64,000 bases of DNA from Irpex lacteus (GCA_001986395.2 MQVO02000002.1:3038001-3102000); one strand, 5' to 3'. Shown: positions 26,907 to 40,096, counted from the stretch's first letter. The notes: generated by a model not told the origin, from the sequence alone. Numbers and translations: made by a program.

Positions 26907-28141
26907 GACGAGCTCGCCGTCGAGGAGGACGTTGTTAGAGATGAAGGTAGGGGGAGAGATGGATCTCCCTCGAGGCTTGTTGTGCCTTTATGTTTCTCTA
27001 AATAATTTAAGAGGGCCATGATGTCAATTGGCAAGACGCCCATCAATGGGTGGATTATGGGCGCCGCCAGTCGGATCAACCGTACCCCGGAGCGCCGATT
27101 CAAGAATATTATGTAGTCCCATCCACCACGACAGACTCTCAAGCCATAGTCTCATAGTAAATGCTTGCTCTTACAATTGGGCCAAACATATCGTGTCTTT
27201 ACTCATTAACTCGAGAATAAATACTGCGACTCAGCGGCATGACAGCGGGCACGCACCATGAATGCCCTCAACCACGCCTCCCGGACCTATAACGCCACAG
27301 AAAGCCTCGGCAGCTCTAATCTGCTCTACAGTACTTCTCATTTTCGAAGACCACTGCATATGTCCTCCAGGATCTTTATACTACCAGCCACATGACACAG
27401 GTTCGTCCAAGCTTATCGGCCTTCGAGTGCCATGTCCAGGAGGAAATGTCAATCTACTCATACAAAAGCGGGAATATTGCTAATAGACACACCAGGGCTC
27501 AACATTTCTAATGTCAAATATCGTACATATCGGATTTCCCTAGAACCCGGTGATATTACTCTACCGAATGTTCAGCGGATTCAAATTTCAGGACCGTTGA
27601 TAAGGCAATCCTCTCGGTCCATTCCTTCGTCAAGCCTCGGTAATTGCTTGCACAGCAGCTGTAAGTACTACTCTTCGAGCTTAGCGCGTTCAGTGTGATT
27701 ACTTTCCACCTCTTTCCACGCCACAAAGATGGGCGTTCCGAGTCCATGACACAGTGGCGGTAACTTCATACAACTGAGCGATAGTGATTAAGTAGATTGA
27801 AGACCGCGGTAAATAACCCGCAGCTGTTCTCAAGTCTCCTTTGTACCGTAAACGTGGAACTTACGCACCCAGTCTTCCGGCGGAGATCAGTGCTAATCAT
27901 TGAGACGACACCGTGACTGTTGAAGGGCATCTTCAAGTAGAAAGGTATATGGCTATCGTCTAAGTTTACAAGTGTAGGGTAAGTTCATCCGGTACTTCTA
28001 CAACTCACTGGCCAATGATGTACGATACATTTTTGCTGAGCAGGCTAATCAACCATGACATTAGTCAATGGCGACCACTCGGATCATCGTTGGTATCGCA
28101 GAACCAGTGTGGTCCTCTCCGACTTCGAGTCCAATCGAAAA
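26907..28141. other. 1.2-kb intergenic stretch, only fragmentary frames
   Basis: It lies between the CSC1-type promoter and the 3' end of the alpha/beta hydrolase. On the minus strand there are short ATG frames: one near 27930 beginning MPFNSHGVVSMISTDLRRKT, one near 27771 beginning MKLPPLCHGLGTPIFVAWKE, and one from 27461 beginning MSRLTFPPGHGTRR that has one in-frame TAG and would end at 27231 with GACPLSCR. I could not join them into a gene. They may be remnants of a decayed gene or chance. Confidence 0.35.
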
Positions 28142-29563
28142 TCAGAGATTGGAGCGAGCCTTAGCAGACGCGATCTCGTCGAAGAGCTGCGAGACTCTGG
28201 CGGCAACCTCGTCAGGCTTAGCTTGCATGAGCTAGACAGAATAAGTGCTATCAGCCTGGAAAGACTATCGCACACTAAAAGTGCAGCCTTACCTGATGGC
28301 CAACGTCAGGGATAGTCGATACAGAAGCATACGTCCTCCCCTTAGTCTTGTCTAGAAGCATATCTCGAATCGCCGGTAGCCTAGAAGAGTGGCAAAGATT
28401 AGTATGGACTGAAAAGGTAAGCAAGATGTGTGGCACGTACATGACATCTCCTCCCTTATTGTTGGCTGTACCAAGGACGAGATGGACCGGGATGATCCGC
28501 TGCACCCTGTCGGACTGCTCGATGGCCTGCCAGAAGCCTTCCATGTTGTTGTACCATCCACCCTCAGACTGGTTTGGAGGACATTTCCGTTGTACGTGTA
28601 GCTTGCCCTCTTTATCGGCCGTCTCGTACAATGCATGTTTCTGGCGACCAAAAAGTAAGTCTAACTTCAAAATGTGCGACAAGGGAGCGGGAAACGTGGG
28701 GGACGCACAATATAGAGGTCGAATATTCTTTCATCCCATAAACTGTATGGGATGACTTTCTTCAGATACTCAGCCGCCTCCGCTTTACTAGCCCACGAAT
28801 CCCGCCGTGCAAACGCGCCCTTCTTCATGAACTTAAACATAGCCTGAAACATCGGCTGGTTCTTCGAATACCACGTCTCCGCATCGATGAGCGAAGGTTC
28901 CAGGAGTATTATCCCGATATACGGGAGATCAGGGATGGAGTACTTGATGGACAGTAGGCTGTATAATTCATGCGTCAACGTTATGAGTGGTCTTCGACAT
29001 GCTGAATGCTTACAGAGCGACACAGCCTGCGGAAAAGGCCAGTCCGACAAGACGATGGCCAGCAACATGCCCAGACCGAATGAATCCTGCTATGGCTGCG
29101 CCCCATACCGTGATCACTGTCCATGGCACAATGTCAGCAGGGAGTGGTAAGTCTCGGCCGCATCAAAAGACGGGCTTACGGGCGGCGGTTTCATCGTCGC
29201 CGATGAGGCTCTTGTTCAGCACGTATGATTCACCGTGGCTTTGCCATTCTAATGACCAGAACTCGCGTATTCGATTGCGCGGCGGTTTGTGTGCGTCCAA
29301 GGCGAAAAGAGTTTGTAGGACTGGTTCCCACTGTTCTTTGTCTATGGAGTGGCAACAAGCAAGAATGGGTCAGCTACAAGTGTAGTACTTTGAGAGATAT
29401 TTATATATTTCGTACGTTGGCTCAAGCCATGGCATGCAATGATCGTGAGGCCGTCTTGTGGCGCCTCATTATGAGGGTTTGTATACCGATTGGCGTACAT
29501 CTTCAAACCTGGAACATGGCCCCGCACGTCCGGGGTATCAAATACAAACGTCTCCACGTTCAT
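28142..29563 (-). CDS. alpha/beta hydrolase family protein
   Basis: Serine hydrolase of the alpha/beta fold, of the fungal type related to peroxisomal lipase Lpx1. The start is the ATG at 29563 (MNVETFVFDTPDVRGHVPGL). Visible pieces are GLTIIACHGLSQ, which forms the oxyanion-loop HG motif, then after an intron KEQWEPVLQTLFAL and REFWSLEWQSHGESYVLN. The nucleophile elbow is GHRLVGLAFSAGCVAL, where Ser sits in AFSAG instead of the usual GxSxG. An acidic residue stretch and the C-terminal His in VSTIPDVGHQ (intron) LMQAKPDEVAARVSQLFDE complete the triad pattern. The C-terminus is ASAKARSNL. Length about 380 residues with about seven introns. Substrate is unknown; esterase, lipase or metabolite-modifying roles are all possible. 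Confidence 0.8.
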
Positions 29564-30882
29564 TATTGCTCAGTGGCCAGGGTTATTATGAGAAGATTCG
29601 ACGGGGTGAAGAAGATGAGAAGCACTGCAGGCGAAGAAGATTCGGGAGCACATGCTGGATGCGGGGCAGGGGATATAAAGCACTTCTGGCCCATCACAAT
29701 GACATGTAAGACCACTGGCAGCACATCAATCTGGATTTTGATGCCCAGATGAGGTATCGGGAGTACTCAAAAGCCCGTCGCCGTTGCATTGGAAAATCTA
29801 AGATTACCTGTAGATCCCTTCTCGCGTAGTGTTACGCGACATGCAAGGCCGATACAAACGGTACACGAGCTGGAGACTTGAATGCCAGCTGTCTGAGGAG
29901 GTCAAATATTGTGCGTCTGGGGATAATTTGAGAGACCTCGACGTCGCCTGCATTGTCAATGCAAGCTTGCTAGCAAGGAAAGTATTCAAGTTTCATGTGA
30001 ATCGCGGCAGTCGGGAAAATCTACAGCCTACCTGCAGAAACCGAAAGCGAACGGGGAGGTGAGACCTCAGGCCTCAGATAGTGCGGTTCAAAGAGCCTCC
30101 GAGTCGTGCTCTGTCCGTGGCCGTTCAAATTGCAACACTGAAACGCACCAATAACGCATGAAAGACGGAGAGGGTGTCATCAAATGACCACTGGGCGTGC
30201 CCGTGGTACCCACATTGTAGAACAAATTTGACAGCGCAAGCTCGTGTTGATGTTCCATTTTATGGACTTCATCACATTAGCGTGTTCATGTTGATAGATA
30301 CAGCAGATATATCAACCGCCACGTAGTGTCCTATGTACGTTCAGCAATTACATGCGCTTTCGGAAGATCGATATCATAGTAATTGAGTTGGCATTAATAT
30401 TGTAGCTTGGGTATGCAATGGTAAACGGATCGACCTGATTGTTTCCGAGCCGCATCAGGTCTTCTGACAGACCTTCCACTGAAATGATTTCCACATAAGC
30501 ACATTCATACTATAATGATCAATTCGACGTACAGCTAATTCTGACGGTCATGTCCGATCGATCCACAGTGCTGTATGGAACAGTGTCGACTGAAAGATAC
30601 GCGTACCCATTTTTATTAAGCAACCACACGTTCGTCCATTCTAGCCCAGTTCTCCAGCAGGATACCCATACTCGCAGCAGTACATATACAAGATTGTCCA
30701 GAGAAAGGGTTATCATTAGGCGTTGAAGCCAACGATTGTAGGGGTATCGAAAGTAAGCAGGTCGTGTCGTTCGTACTATGCCAATAGTGTCCGAGCTAAG
30801 AAACTAGTACTGGTGACTGCGTATGATAAGTTGAGAAGTGATAAATACAAGACCAGCATAATGACTCACTACTTTTATGTCA
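29564..30882. other. 1.3-kb intergenic stretch, no supported gene
   Basis: It lies upstream of the alpha/beta hydrolase and downstream of SHR3. The longest frames are 60-77 codons and lack motifs; the base composition is AT-richer from about 30250 to 30720. I see no tRNA, repeat or element ends. Confidence 0.5.
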
Positions 30883-31690
30883 TCATGATTCCTTCTCTGA
30901 TTCGTCGACAAGAGGGGCGTCGCTCTGTTGTGCCTTTTCGTTACTAGATTGATCGTTTCGTAGCTCTTCCACGTCGTCGTCGTCATCTCGCTGTTCGGCC
31001 CACCAACGACCAGCTTGGAGGACCAACACGCCAGTGAGCGCAACACTGCAAATGAGATGCGAAGAAGCGAGCTCCAGTGTCGGAGTTTTGAGGGAAGCGG
31101 GGAAGGGTGGGAGACCTTCCGGGCCTGCGGTTTGTGTATGGATGAATGGGAGCGGGAGAGGTTTGAAGTTCTCAAAGATATCTGACGAAGTTCACCGTGA
31201 GATGACGAGAAGGGACTGAGGGCGCTTGTCACATACTCGGCAGCACAGAGTACGTATACATGGTGATTGCGGAAGTGTATAGCACTATGCAGTACAGAAT
31301 CAGCATCACGATGATCAGCAAAGATGTACCGAATTTACTCACATATACTCCCACCGTCAAACATGAAGTTTCCAGCTCTGCCATCGCCCAAGCTCCAGAG
31401 TAGTGTCGCCGCGCCGAGCAAAGCTACTGAGCCGTACACGTAGAGCAATACAGGCGGTAGCCGTGTCAGGATGGAGTAATATGTTGCGGCAGTCCATAAT
31501 CTGGCATCAGTTTGCGTTGGAGGAGACTTCCATAGCGTAAGAGAGTCTGCTATCCAGTGTGTAAAGAGTAGGCCTAGAAATTGACATGTCACGATCGACT
31601 GTAAGTTTGAGAACATCGCAAAAACAAGGCGAAAGTACCCAGCAAAAAGGCTGTTGCGCCCACTACAACACTCATGCGTAGACCAGCCAT
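30883..31690 (-). CDS. SHR3: Shr3-type ER chaperone for amino-acid permeases
   Basis: Shr3 is an ER membrane protein that keeps polytopic amino-acid permeases folded for COPII export. The start is the ATG at 31690: MAGLRMSVVVGATAFLLG splices to LLFTHWIADSLTLWKSPPT, the family's most conserved block. The next segment is LWTAATYYSILTRLPPVLLY, YVYGSVALLGAATLLWSLG, then GDGRAGNFMFDGGSI. Further exons give IVLYTSAITMYTYSVLP and the last membrane helix LELASSHLICSVALTGVLVL. The tail QAGRWWAEQRDDDDDVEEL is cytosolic and acidic and ends DESEKES. Four membrane segments and about 205 residues agree with the family. It shares a 219-base divergent promoter with the macrodomain gene. Confidence 0.9.
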
Positions 31691-31909
31691 TTTTGTTGGC
31701 TTGAGACGAGGAGGGACTTGGTCGTCGAGAGGAAAGGAGATGAGCTGTCCTAGGCTTGTGATTCAGTGCCTTGGCAGAAGAACGCTATTCAAGCGCCCAT
31801 ATCATCATCCACGTGAGGCTCCACGTGGAGCGCTTCCCGAAGGGTATATAGGCGACACGCGCAGTTCGAGACTTCATCATCAATTTCCCCCATCAAGCTT
31901 CCCCCAGTC
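31691..31909. promoter_or_regulatory. divergent promoter SHR3 / PARG-type gene with paired CACGTG boxes and TATA
   Basis: Two palindromic E-boxes CACGTG lie at 31810-31815 and 31822-31827, twelve bases apart. A TATA element (GGTATATAGG) at 31843-31852 sits about 60 bases before the plus-strand ATG at 31910. CACGTG is the binding core of Cbf1/Pho4-type bHLH factors. Which gene they control, or both, is inference. Confidence 0.55.
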
Positions 31910-33187
31910 ATGCACCATCGCGCTCAACGCTCAGCTCATCGTGCTCTCCAGCGCTCACGACGAGCAGGCACACCATCTATCATCAAGAGAACAGCATCGC
32001 AGCCTTCCAAGAGTTTACACACCAAGAAGAGGCTCTTGGACCGAGTCACACCGCGCAAGATTCCGACTTCTGGAACAAGGTCTCGAAGTCGGCGAGCGTC
32101 CTTCCACTTGGCCATTCAGAAACAGAAAGCACTCCGAGAGCAATGGGCCGCCATCGCAAAGGAGACACAAGACATCGTTCTGGGAGCTGGACAGTACGTT
32201 GTAGAACGACACACCCCACCTTCCTCCCCTTCTACCTCTACATCTTTCGTTTCAGGACCCTCTTCCCCCACTTCCTCATCGTCGGCTGTGAAACGTATAG
32301 CCTATGATATCTTCCCGCAGATCCAGCTCAGCCGGCAGAACACTCTTCACTATCCCCATTACTCCGAGCAGCTGGCGTTCTGGGCCAAGGTGCAACGACC
32401 ATCGTCGCCCACAACGCCCACTTCGGTGGAGTTTGTCCATAGCTCTACTCTCTCTGCTGCTCGTCGACTCTCGACAAACGGTGCTCCCTCTCCCATCGGT
32501 GTACTGTCTTTCGCCTCCCCGAAGAAACCTGCCTCCGGGTACTTAAATGGTGCCGACGAACAGGAAGACGTTATTGCCCGGCACTCCTCTCTCATCGCCA
32601 GCCTCACTGCAGACAGCGCTCGAGGCTTCTACAAGGAACATCGATACTACAAGAACGACGACGGTAGTGGTCTTCATGACCATTCAATGCTCTATTCACC
32701 TGGTGTCGTCGTTTTCCGAACCGATCCTGATGACTCCGAAGTTACAGATTCCGTCGGTGGCGCATTCATTGCGCCTTACTCTATCAACGTCGTTTCGGCT
32801 GTACCAGTCAATGCAGCCATGGTTCGGTCGAAGCACATCATTCTGCCGTCAGAGGAGCAGCTCTTCGAGGACGGTATACGAGGCGCTATGAAGGAGCGCA
32901 TGGCTCGTGCACTCCGAATATTTGAAGACAAGGGCGATCGTACTCTGATTCTAGGCGCTTTCGGCTGTGGCTCTTTCCAGAACAACGTCGAGGCTATTGC
33001 ATCTATCTGGGCTGAACTCCTTGTCTGTGGCCAGTACGAGGAAGGTGGCACTCGACCTGCGCGATACAAGGATGTCTTTGATCGCGTGGTTTTTGCTGTG
33101 CCTGGCAAGCTGTTTGAGCCGTTCAAGGCTGCCTTCGAGATGCGTGTGTTCGAAGCGGAGGTTGCTGCTGCAGCGCTTAGCGACTAG
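31910..33187 (+). CDS. microbial-type PARG catalytic macrodomain protein (DUF2263 type)
   Basis: Poly(ADP-ribose) glycohydrolases of the bacterial/fungal type remove ADP-ribose chains using a macrodomain. The gene is one uninterrupted exon of 425 residues, unusual among its intron-rich neighbours. The first 100 residues are Arg/Ser-rich and basic. A DUF2263-like region follows (LREQWAAIAKETQDIV, AYDIFPQIQLSRQNTLHYP). The catalytic-type loop is VLSFASPKKPASGYLNGADE with QEDVIARHSSLIASL, matching the family's G-x-x-x-G...QEE signature with QED here. Downstream blocks are YSPGVVVFR, the conserved ISVVSAVAPN-like stretch (here APYSINVVSAVPVNAAMV), and LILGAFGCGSFQNNVEAIAS, the phosphate-binding macrodomain loop. 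It looks intact. A nuclear role in ADP-ribose turnover is inference. Confidence 0.88.
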   Translation: MHHRAQRSAHRALQRSRRAGTPSIIKRTASQPSKSLHTKKRLLDRVTPRKIPTSGTRSRSRRASFHLAIQKQKALREQWAAIAKETQDIVLGAGQYVVERHTPPSSPSTSTSFVSGPSSPTSSSSAVKRIAYDIFPQIQLSRQNTLHYPHYSEQLAFWAKVQRPSSPTTPTSVEFVHSSTLSAARRLSTNGAPSPIGVLSFASPKKPASGYLNGADEQEDVIARHSSLIASLTADSARGFYKEHRYYKNDDGSGLHDHSMLYSPGVVVFRTDPDDSEVTDSVGGAFIAPYSINVVSAVPVNAAMVRSKHIILPSEEQLFEDGIRGAMKERMARALRIFEDKGDRTLILGAFGCGSFQNNVEAIASIWAELLVCGQYEEGGTRPARYKDVFDRVVFAVPGKLFEPFKAAFEMRVFEAEVAAAALSD

Positions 33188-33721
33188 ATTCTTCGGACAA
33201 TCAGGAACTCTCGATACCCACGTCTTGGACACGTCATGGCCTATACCCCATTATTACTATCGTATTTCTTTGTATTCCTCTGTATCATTCGCTTCGTGGT
33301 TCTCTTGATGACGCCTCACATCTCGACTTTGCTGCTACTTATTACTTTGTATTCTTAGTCTATGTACAACTCGGCTTCAGAGTGTTGGTGATTTACCCTA
33401 GATAGTTCTACGGTGGACTGATATGTCACTGCTAGCAGAATGAATAATGTTTGAAAGAAAATGAGCTGCCAACGATATGTGAAGTTCACGATGGTGCTCG
33501 TGTTCCTTGAGTAATAAGCCATAATATTCTTATTGTGGTCATAATCTTGATCAATGAGGTTTGAAGCTTGAACGATACTACTTACTGTACACACGCACTT
33601 GGGACATCGTGAAGGACTTATGAGAATTTGTACGGGCGTTCGGCACGAACGGTAACAAACTCGATTGCCTCATTGGGCAGACGTTCGATAACTGTCGTCC
33701 TTACCTTCACCTCTGACCACC
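33188..33721. other. intergenic, PARG-type gene 3' flank and RsfS promoter
   Basis: Both flanking genes are on the plus strand. The stretch is AT-richer than its surroundings and an antisense frame of about 79 codons at 33355-33594 has no recognisable motif. Confidence 0.55.
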
Positions 33722-34591
33722 ATGAACTTTACACGGGCACTACAACTCAGCTCACGGTCGCTTCGCCGTCCTGCACGTCTCACTTCACGCTCATGTCGCT
33801 GTCTGTCAACCACAATCTCAGGCTCGCCATCTCCGCACCCATGGTTCGTTGACCCTTCGGACGTAACTCCCTCCAAGCCCTCCGAGAGCCTCCCTCAACA
33901 ACTACAACAATCCGCCACCCAGAACGCACAGCAACTCGTACCTTCACCACCTCTACCCAAGGAACTATCACCCTCCACGCCCCTGGCCCGTCTTCATTCC
34001 AAACTCACAGCGTCACCGTTCCTTGAACCCGGCACATTACTTGTCACGCGGCCACTCCCAACGGAGCCAGGACCACCGCTTCCTGCTTCTGCGCCGAAGG
34101 GCAGGAGAAAGAGAGGTAGATCGTATGTTGGCGAGGGACTTGGAAGTGAGGAGGTGGAAGGGGCGTTGTGGCAGTGGGTGCTCATCGCTGAGGTGCGTGT
34201 ACATGCTTTGCGCGTACTTCGGCCTGCAGACTGCGAGACTGTCTCAGTTCAGAGTCTCACACGTATGAGAAGAGAATAACGAATCCGACTCTTTCGTTTT
34301 TTCTAGGTGAAGGAGGGTACAGAGAACAGAGGCGCGATCGAGTCCGTCGTGAGACAAGTTCGTCAGTCGGTATGTGTTCATGCATGCTCCACTATTACAA
34401 TCACGATTGAGAGTATTGCGCATGTACAGCTTCTCAAGGAAGACCCCCCTGTAGCACTCCCGCCCAGACGGAGAGAAATTAGGGACGGTTGGGCGATGAT
34501 AGACGCAGGAGACTTTGCCGTCCACGTAGTGAGCAAAACTGCGAGGGCGAAGTTCTTCCCTGCGGAGAAAAGAGCTTGGTCTCTGACATAG
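33722..34591 (+). CDS. mitochondrial ribosome-silencing factor RsfS/Iojap-like protein
   Basis: RsfS-fold proteins bind the large ribosomal subunit protein uL14; mitochondrial forms (MALSU1, N-terminal part of fungal Atp25) help assemble the mitoribosome. The ATG at 33722 opens a basic presequence (MNFTRALQLSSRSLRRPARL). A Pro/Ser-rich linker of about 100 residues follows. The RsfS core is built from three exons: ALWQWVLIAEV, KEGTENRGAIESVVRQVRQS, then across a 60-base in-frame intron LLKEDPPVALPPRRREIRDG with WAMIDAGDFAVHVVSKTARA, the family hallmark. It ends KFFPAEKRAWSLT. Yeast Atp25 carries an extra C-terminal half that is absent here, so this is the stand-alone form. Confidence 0.82.
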
Positions 34592-34798
34592 TTTGGCCTA
34601 CTTACCCAAGCTCGCCTGATGTCTATTGTATGCCTCTGCTAATCACCGCGTTGTCCGCCACTATAATAACCTCACTTCTTACCTCGCGATTCAGAAGTCT
34701 TCGCAGGTGTGCAGACAGACAAAGTACGTTCTCAGAAACCCATGAATTACATATTATACACTGTTATACACTTTATTTCCCTTCATTACAGCGACTCC

Positions 34799-35404
34799 TC
34801 AAGGTCGCTCTTTACCCCAGACAGCCTCAGCACCAGCCTGCTTGGTAGCTTCGTCGCCGACAGCATGGCCGTACGCAAATTTCGCTGCACCAGTGGCGAG
34901 GTTGGCAGCTGCAGATGCTGCTGAAGCGGCAGTACTAGCTGCTGTGGAGGCGGTGGAGCCTATCCCACTGCCAGTGCCTGTCGAGCGAGCATTTGCCCAG
35001 CCGTCGTCTGCAAGAACGTAAGTGCAATCAGAATATCGTGCTAAAGAATGGATAAAACTGCGAACCTTTATTCGAGTTCTCGTTCAACGGGTCAATGTTA
35101 GTGGATTCGATGATCCCAGGACGACCTTCGACGACACCAGCGGTCTGGTTAAAGTTACGCTGGGCTTGTCTGCCGCCATCAAAGTTGGCAGAGGCACCAG
35201 CACCCTTCTCGTCCGTAGTCGGGTCAGTGACCTTGAGTGGCAAGCTCAGTGACGAAACAGCAAAGGGGGATGTGATGAAACACGTACAAAGTTGGCCGCG
35301 AGCGGGTCAGTATGAGAGCTGGCGGCCGTTGGGTTGGCAACGCCTGGATAGGCGTCGACGCCGCGGGCACCGATGAGAGTGTTATCTTTATCGTTCATAG
35401 CCAT
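34799..35404 (-). CDS. small alanine/glycine-rich hydrophilic protein, LEA-like
   Basis: I do not recognise a named family. The ATG at 35404 gives MAMNDKDNTLIGARGVDAYP, then ASSHTDPLAANF, and a second exon with DEKGAGASANFDGGRQAQRN and STNIDPLNENSNK. The last exon is an Ala/Thr/Ser helix-like stretch (TASTAASTAASAASAAANLA) with GAAKFAYGHAVGDEATKQAG, ending AVWGKERP. About 165 residues, no cysteine, no membrane segment or signal peptide. The composition and the amphipathic Ala-rich tail resemble stress-tolerance (LEA or Hsp12-like) proteins. A good TATA box lies 80 bases upstream, which fits a strongly expressed or inducible gene. Function is inference. Confidence 0.72.
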
Positions 35405-35747
35405 GATGATATGAGTGTTTGTGGCTGTTGTGAGAGTGAGGTAATGAAGTTCTGGGCTTGGGTTCTCGAGAGCCGGGGGATTTATATGCTGTTTCGTATG
35501 TGGGAAACAAGGAGCCACCCTGTGGGGCCCCAGCTCAGAACTCGGAGTTTATGCTGGAGCAAGCTTAGAAGAAGGTCCAAGCGAACCTACACGAGTGACG
35601 TCGGTGGGGTGACACACCACTTCAATCCTATACACCTGCCAAATATGGACAGACACAATGCCGCGATGTCGAGTAGGATGAGAATCCATCTAGGAATTAC
35701 GAGAGTATACTAAACGTAATGCAAGTATAGATAAAGTATGCAATCAT
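35405..35747. other. promoter of the LEA-like gene and LETM1 3' flank
   Basis: No gene seen. It contains the LEA-like gene's TATA box and a CT-rich leader just before its ATG. Confidence 0.6.
35481..35488 (-). promoter_or_regulatory. TATA box of the LEA-like gene
   Basis: Read on the minus strand the site is GCATATAAA. It lies 77-84 bases upstream of the ATG at 35404, a normal distance for a fungal TATA promoter. Confidence 0.55.
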
Positions 35748-38100
<2,353 letters not shown>

Positions 38101-38442
38101 TCCAACGGAATGAGAGTATCAGAAAGAAAGAAACCTGGGCGTGTGGGAGTTGAAGATTATCTGTTTGTGAGCATAGAAGTAGAAAGTAGGTAGTTGGTGA
38201 CGAAGGTTCTCGGCTGGCGCGAAATACGGCACAGGTCGTGTGTGGGGCAAATAGATTAGCGCGGGTTTGTAAGGATTTGTAAGGAAAGATTAGAGCGCGT
38301 TTACTTACTGGCTTCAATGAGTTTACTTATCAGCCTTCATTTCTGTTACTCGACATGCTTACTTTATTTACCTGTCGTTGATCCGTCGCCGATAGCACCT
38401 TCATCGGTCTCCCTCTGCGCGATCTATCCTCAACTTCATACA
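38101..38442. promoter_or_regulatory. divergent promoter LETM1 / ALKBH1
   Basis: The two start codons are 342 bases apart, head to head. I see no clear TATA box. A direct repeat TTTGTAAGGATTTGTAAGGA lies near 38266-38285. Confidence 0.5.
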
Positions 38443-40055
38443 ATGCCAACAGCCACAGCAGGACCATATGACCCAGAGAGCAAGGAATACAAGCGTGCCA
38501 AACGATTGCACGAGAAGACCACTCGAGGGAGGAGCGAGCAAATTGAAGCAGACTGGACACCCTTTCGTGCAGCGGAGAAAAAGTACAAGGCAAAGTTCCC
38601 ACCACCGGACCTATCTGCGGTGCTAGATCTCGCTCTTCTGGACGAATCACGCCATGAAGAAATTAGAACGGGCAGATGGCATGGCTCTGTAGATAATGTC
38701 GAATACAGAGAGTTAGAGACACTGTCTGCGGGTATGAATGAGGAGGGAAAGAGAAAGGCCTATGTGTTTCCTCGAGTACCCGGTGCGCGAGAGTGTCTAC
38801 TTTGTGGCATGTACGTATTTATATTGTTCTATGCAATACGATAGGTCTTGTCCTCCTTCCATCGTTCGTCTCTCCTGAAGACCAGAGAGATCTCGTACAG
38901 TGGTCTCTAAAGGACCATGCCCGGCATCCGAATGAGACGAACTTGGACACACACTACATACTCCCAGAAGAAGGATTGTGGAATGCTTATGTGCGATCTC
39001 AGGTAGAAACAAGCGTCCCAGATGTTCAGCCCAGAGCATCGGCTAGAGGGACTTCAGAACTAAAGAGCAACGGAGGACCTCGCCAGTTAATTTCGAACGA
39101 GCCTGCTTCGAAGCAGAATTTCTCCAAGTTGGCCTCTGTGCCAGTTGCGCCAGCCCCTCCATCACCAAATGCCCATCCGACACCTCCACAGGCTCTGATA
39201 CCAAAGTTGCGATGGGCGAATATCGGGTGGTATTATCACTGGGGAAACAAGCAGTACGACTTCACGAGGGGCAAAATACCTGTGAGCTCGATCTACAAAG
39301 ACATTTGCACCAAAGCCGTGAAAGCTGTCCCATGGAACGATGTGTTCAATGGTGTATCCCAAGACGACTCTGAATGGGGAGATGAGCCCAGATGGAACTC
39401 ATGGGCCGAGTCGTATGGTGGGTCTGATACATCATCATTATACTCTCAGATAATGACGTCGTGTTCAGAGCCCGACGCTGGCATCGTTAATTTCTACCAG
39501 ACGAAGGTGAGCTCTATATCCTCTGATTTGCATGAACTCGCCTCGATCAGCGAGTCCAACAGGACACCCTAATGGCCCACGTCGATCGGTCAGAAATATG
39601 TGCCACATCCCCCCTGGTGTCAATCTCGTATGTGTCCCAGTTTGTTGTTGAGGCCTCGTGTGTCGACCTGTACCTGACGTCCACTGCAGGCTTGGCTGCG
39701 CAGCAGTTTTCCTCATTGGTGGCACATCGCGCGATATCGAACCGGTGCCGATACTTCTTCGATCCGGAGACGTCGTAATAATGTCAGGCCCGGGCTGTCG
39801 TCGTGCATATCATGGTAAGTCGTAACGCCGTCTCCATTTAATATGTGGAGCAGTCTATTAGTGTAAGCTTTAACCTAATTTTCAGGCGTCCCGCGTATAC
39901 TTGAAAATACTCTACCACCCCACTTCGCCTCAACTCGATCTGGCGAACCTACTCCTGCCCTGTGGTCAATTTACGAAGATTACCTTCGAACCACAAGAAT
40001 CAATATCAATGTACGGCAGGTGTTCCCAAAAGGATTCGATCCGCAGCTGCCATAG
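38443..40055 (+). CDS. AlkB homolog 1 (ALKBH1-like) 2-oxoglutarate dioxygenase
   Basis: AlkB-family enzymes oxidatively demethylate nucleic acids; ALKBH1 acts on tRNA and DNA and has a mitochondrial pool in animals. The ATG at 38443 gives MPTATAGPYDPESKEYKRAK. A 50-base intron (38795-38844) with the rarer donor GTCTAC joins GAREC to LVLLPSFVSPEDQRDLVQWS. Then come LRWANIGWYYHWGNKQYDFT and FYQTKDTLMAHVDRSEICAT, where HVD is the iron-binding HxD. The core continues SISLGCAAVFLIGGTSRD, LLRSGDVVIMSGPGCRRAYH (distal His) GVPRIL, and ends with RTTRININVRQVFPKG, whose RxNxxxR arginines bind 2-oxoglutarate. All catalytic residues are present. About 440 residues. Confidence 0.9.
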
Positions 40056-40096
40056 CCGACACCAGATGGGATAATGAGAGGCTCGACTGGGCAGTA

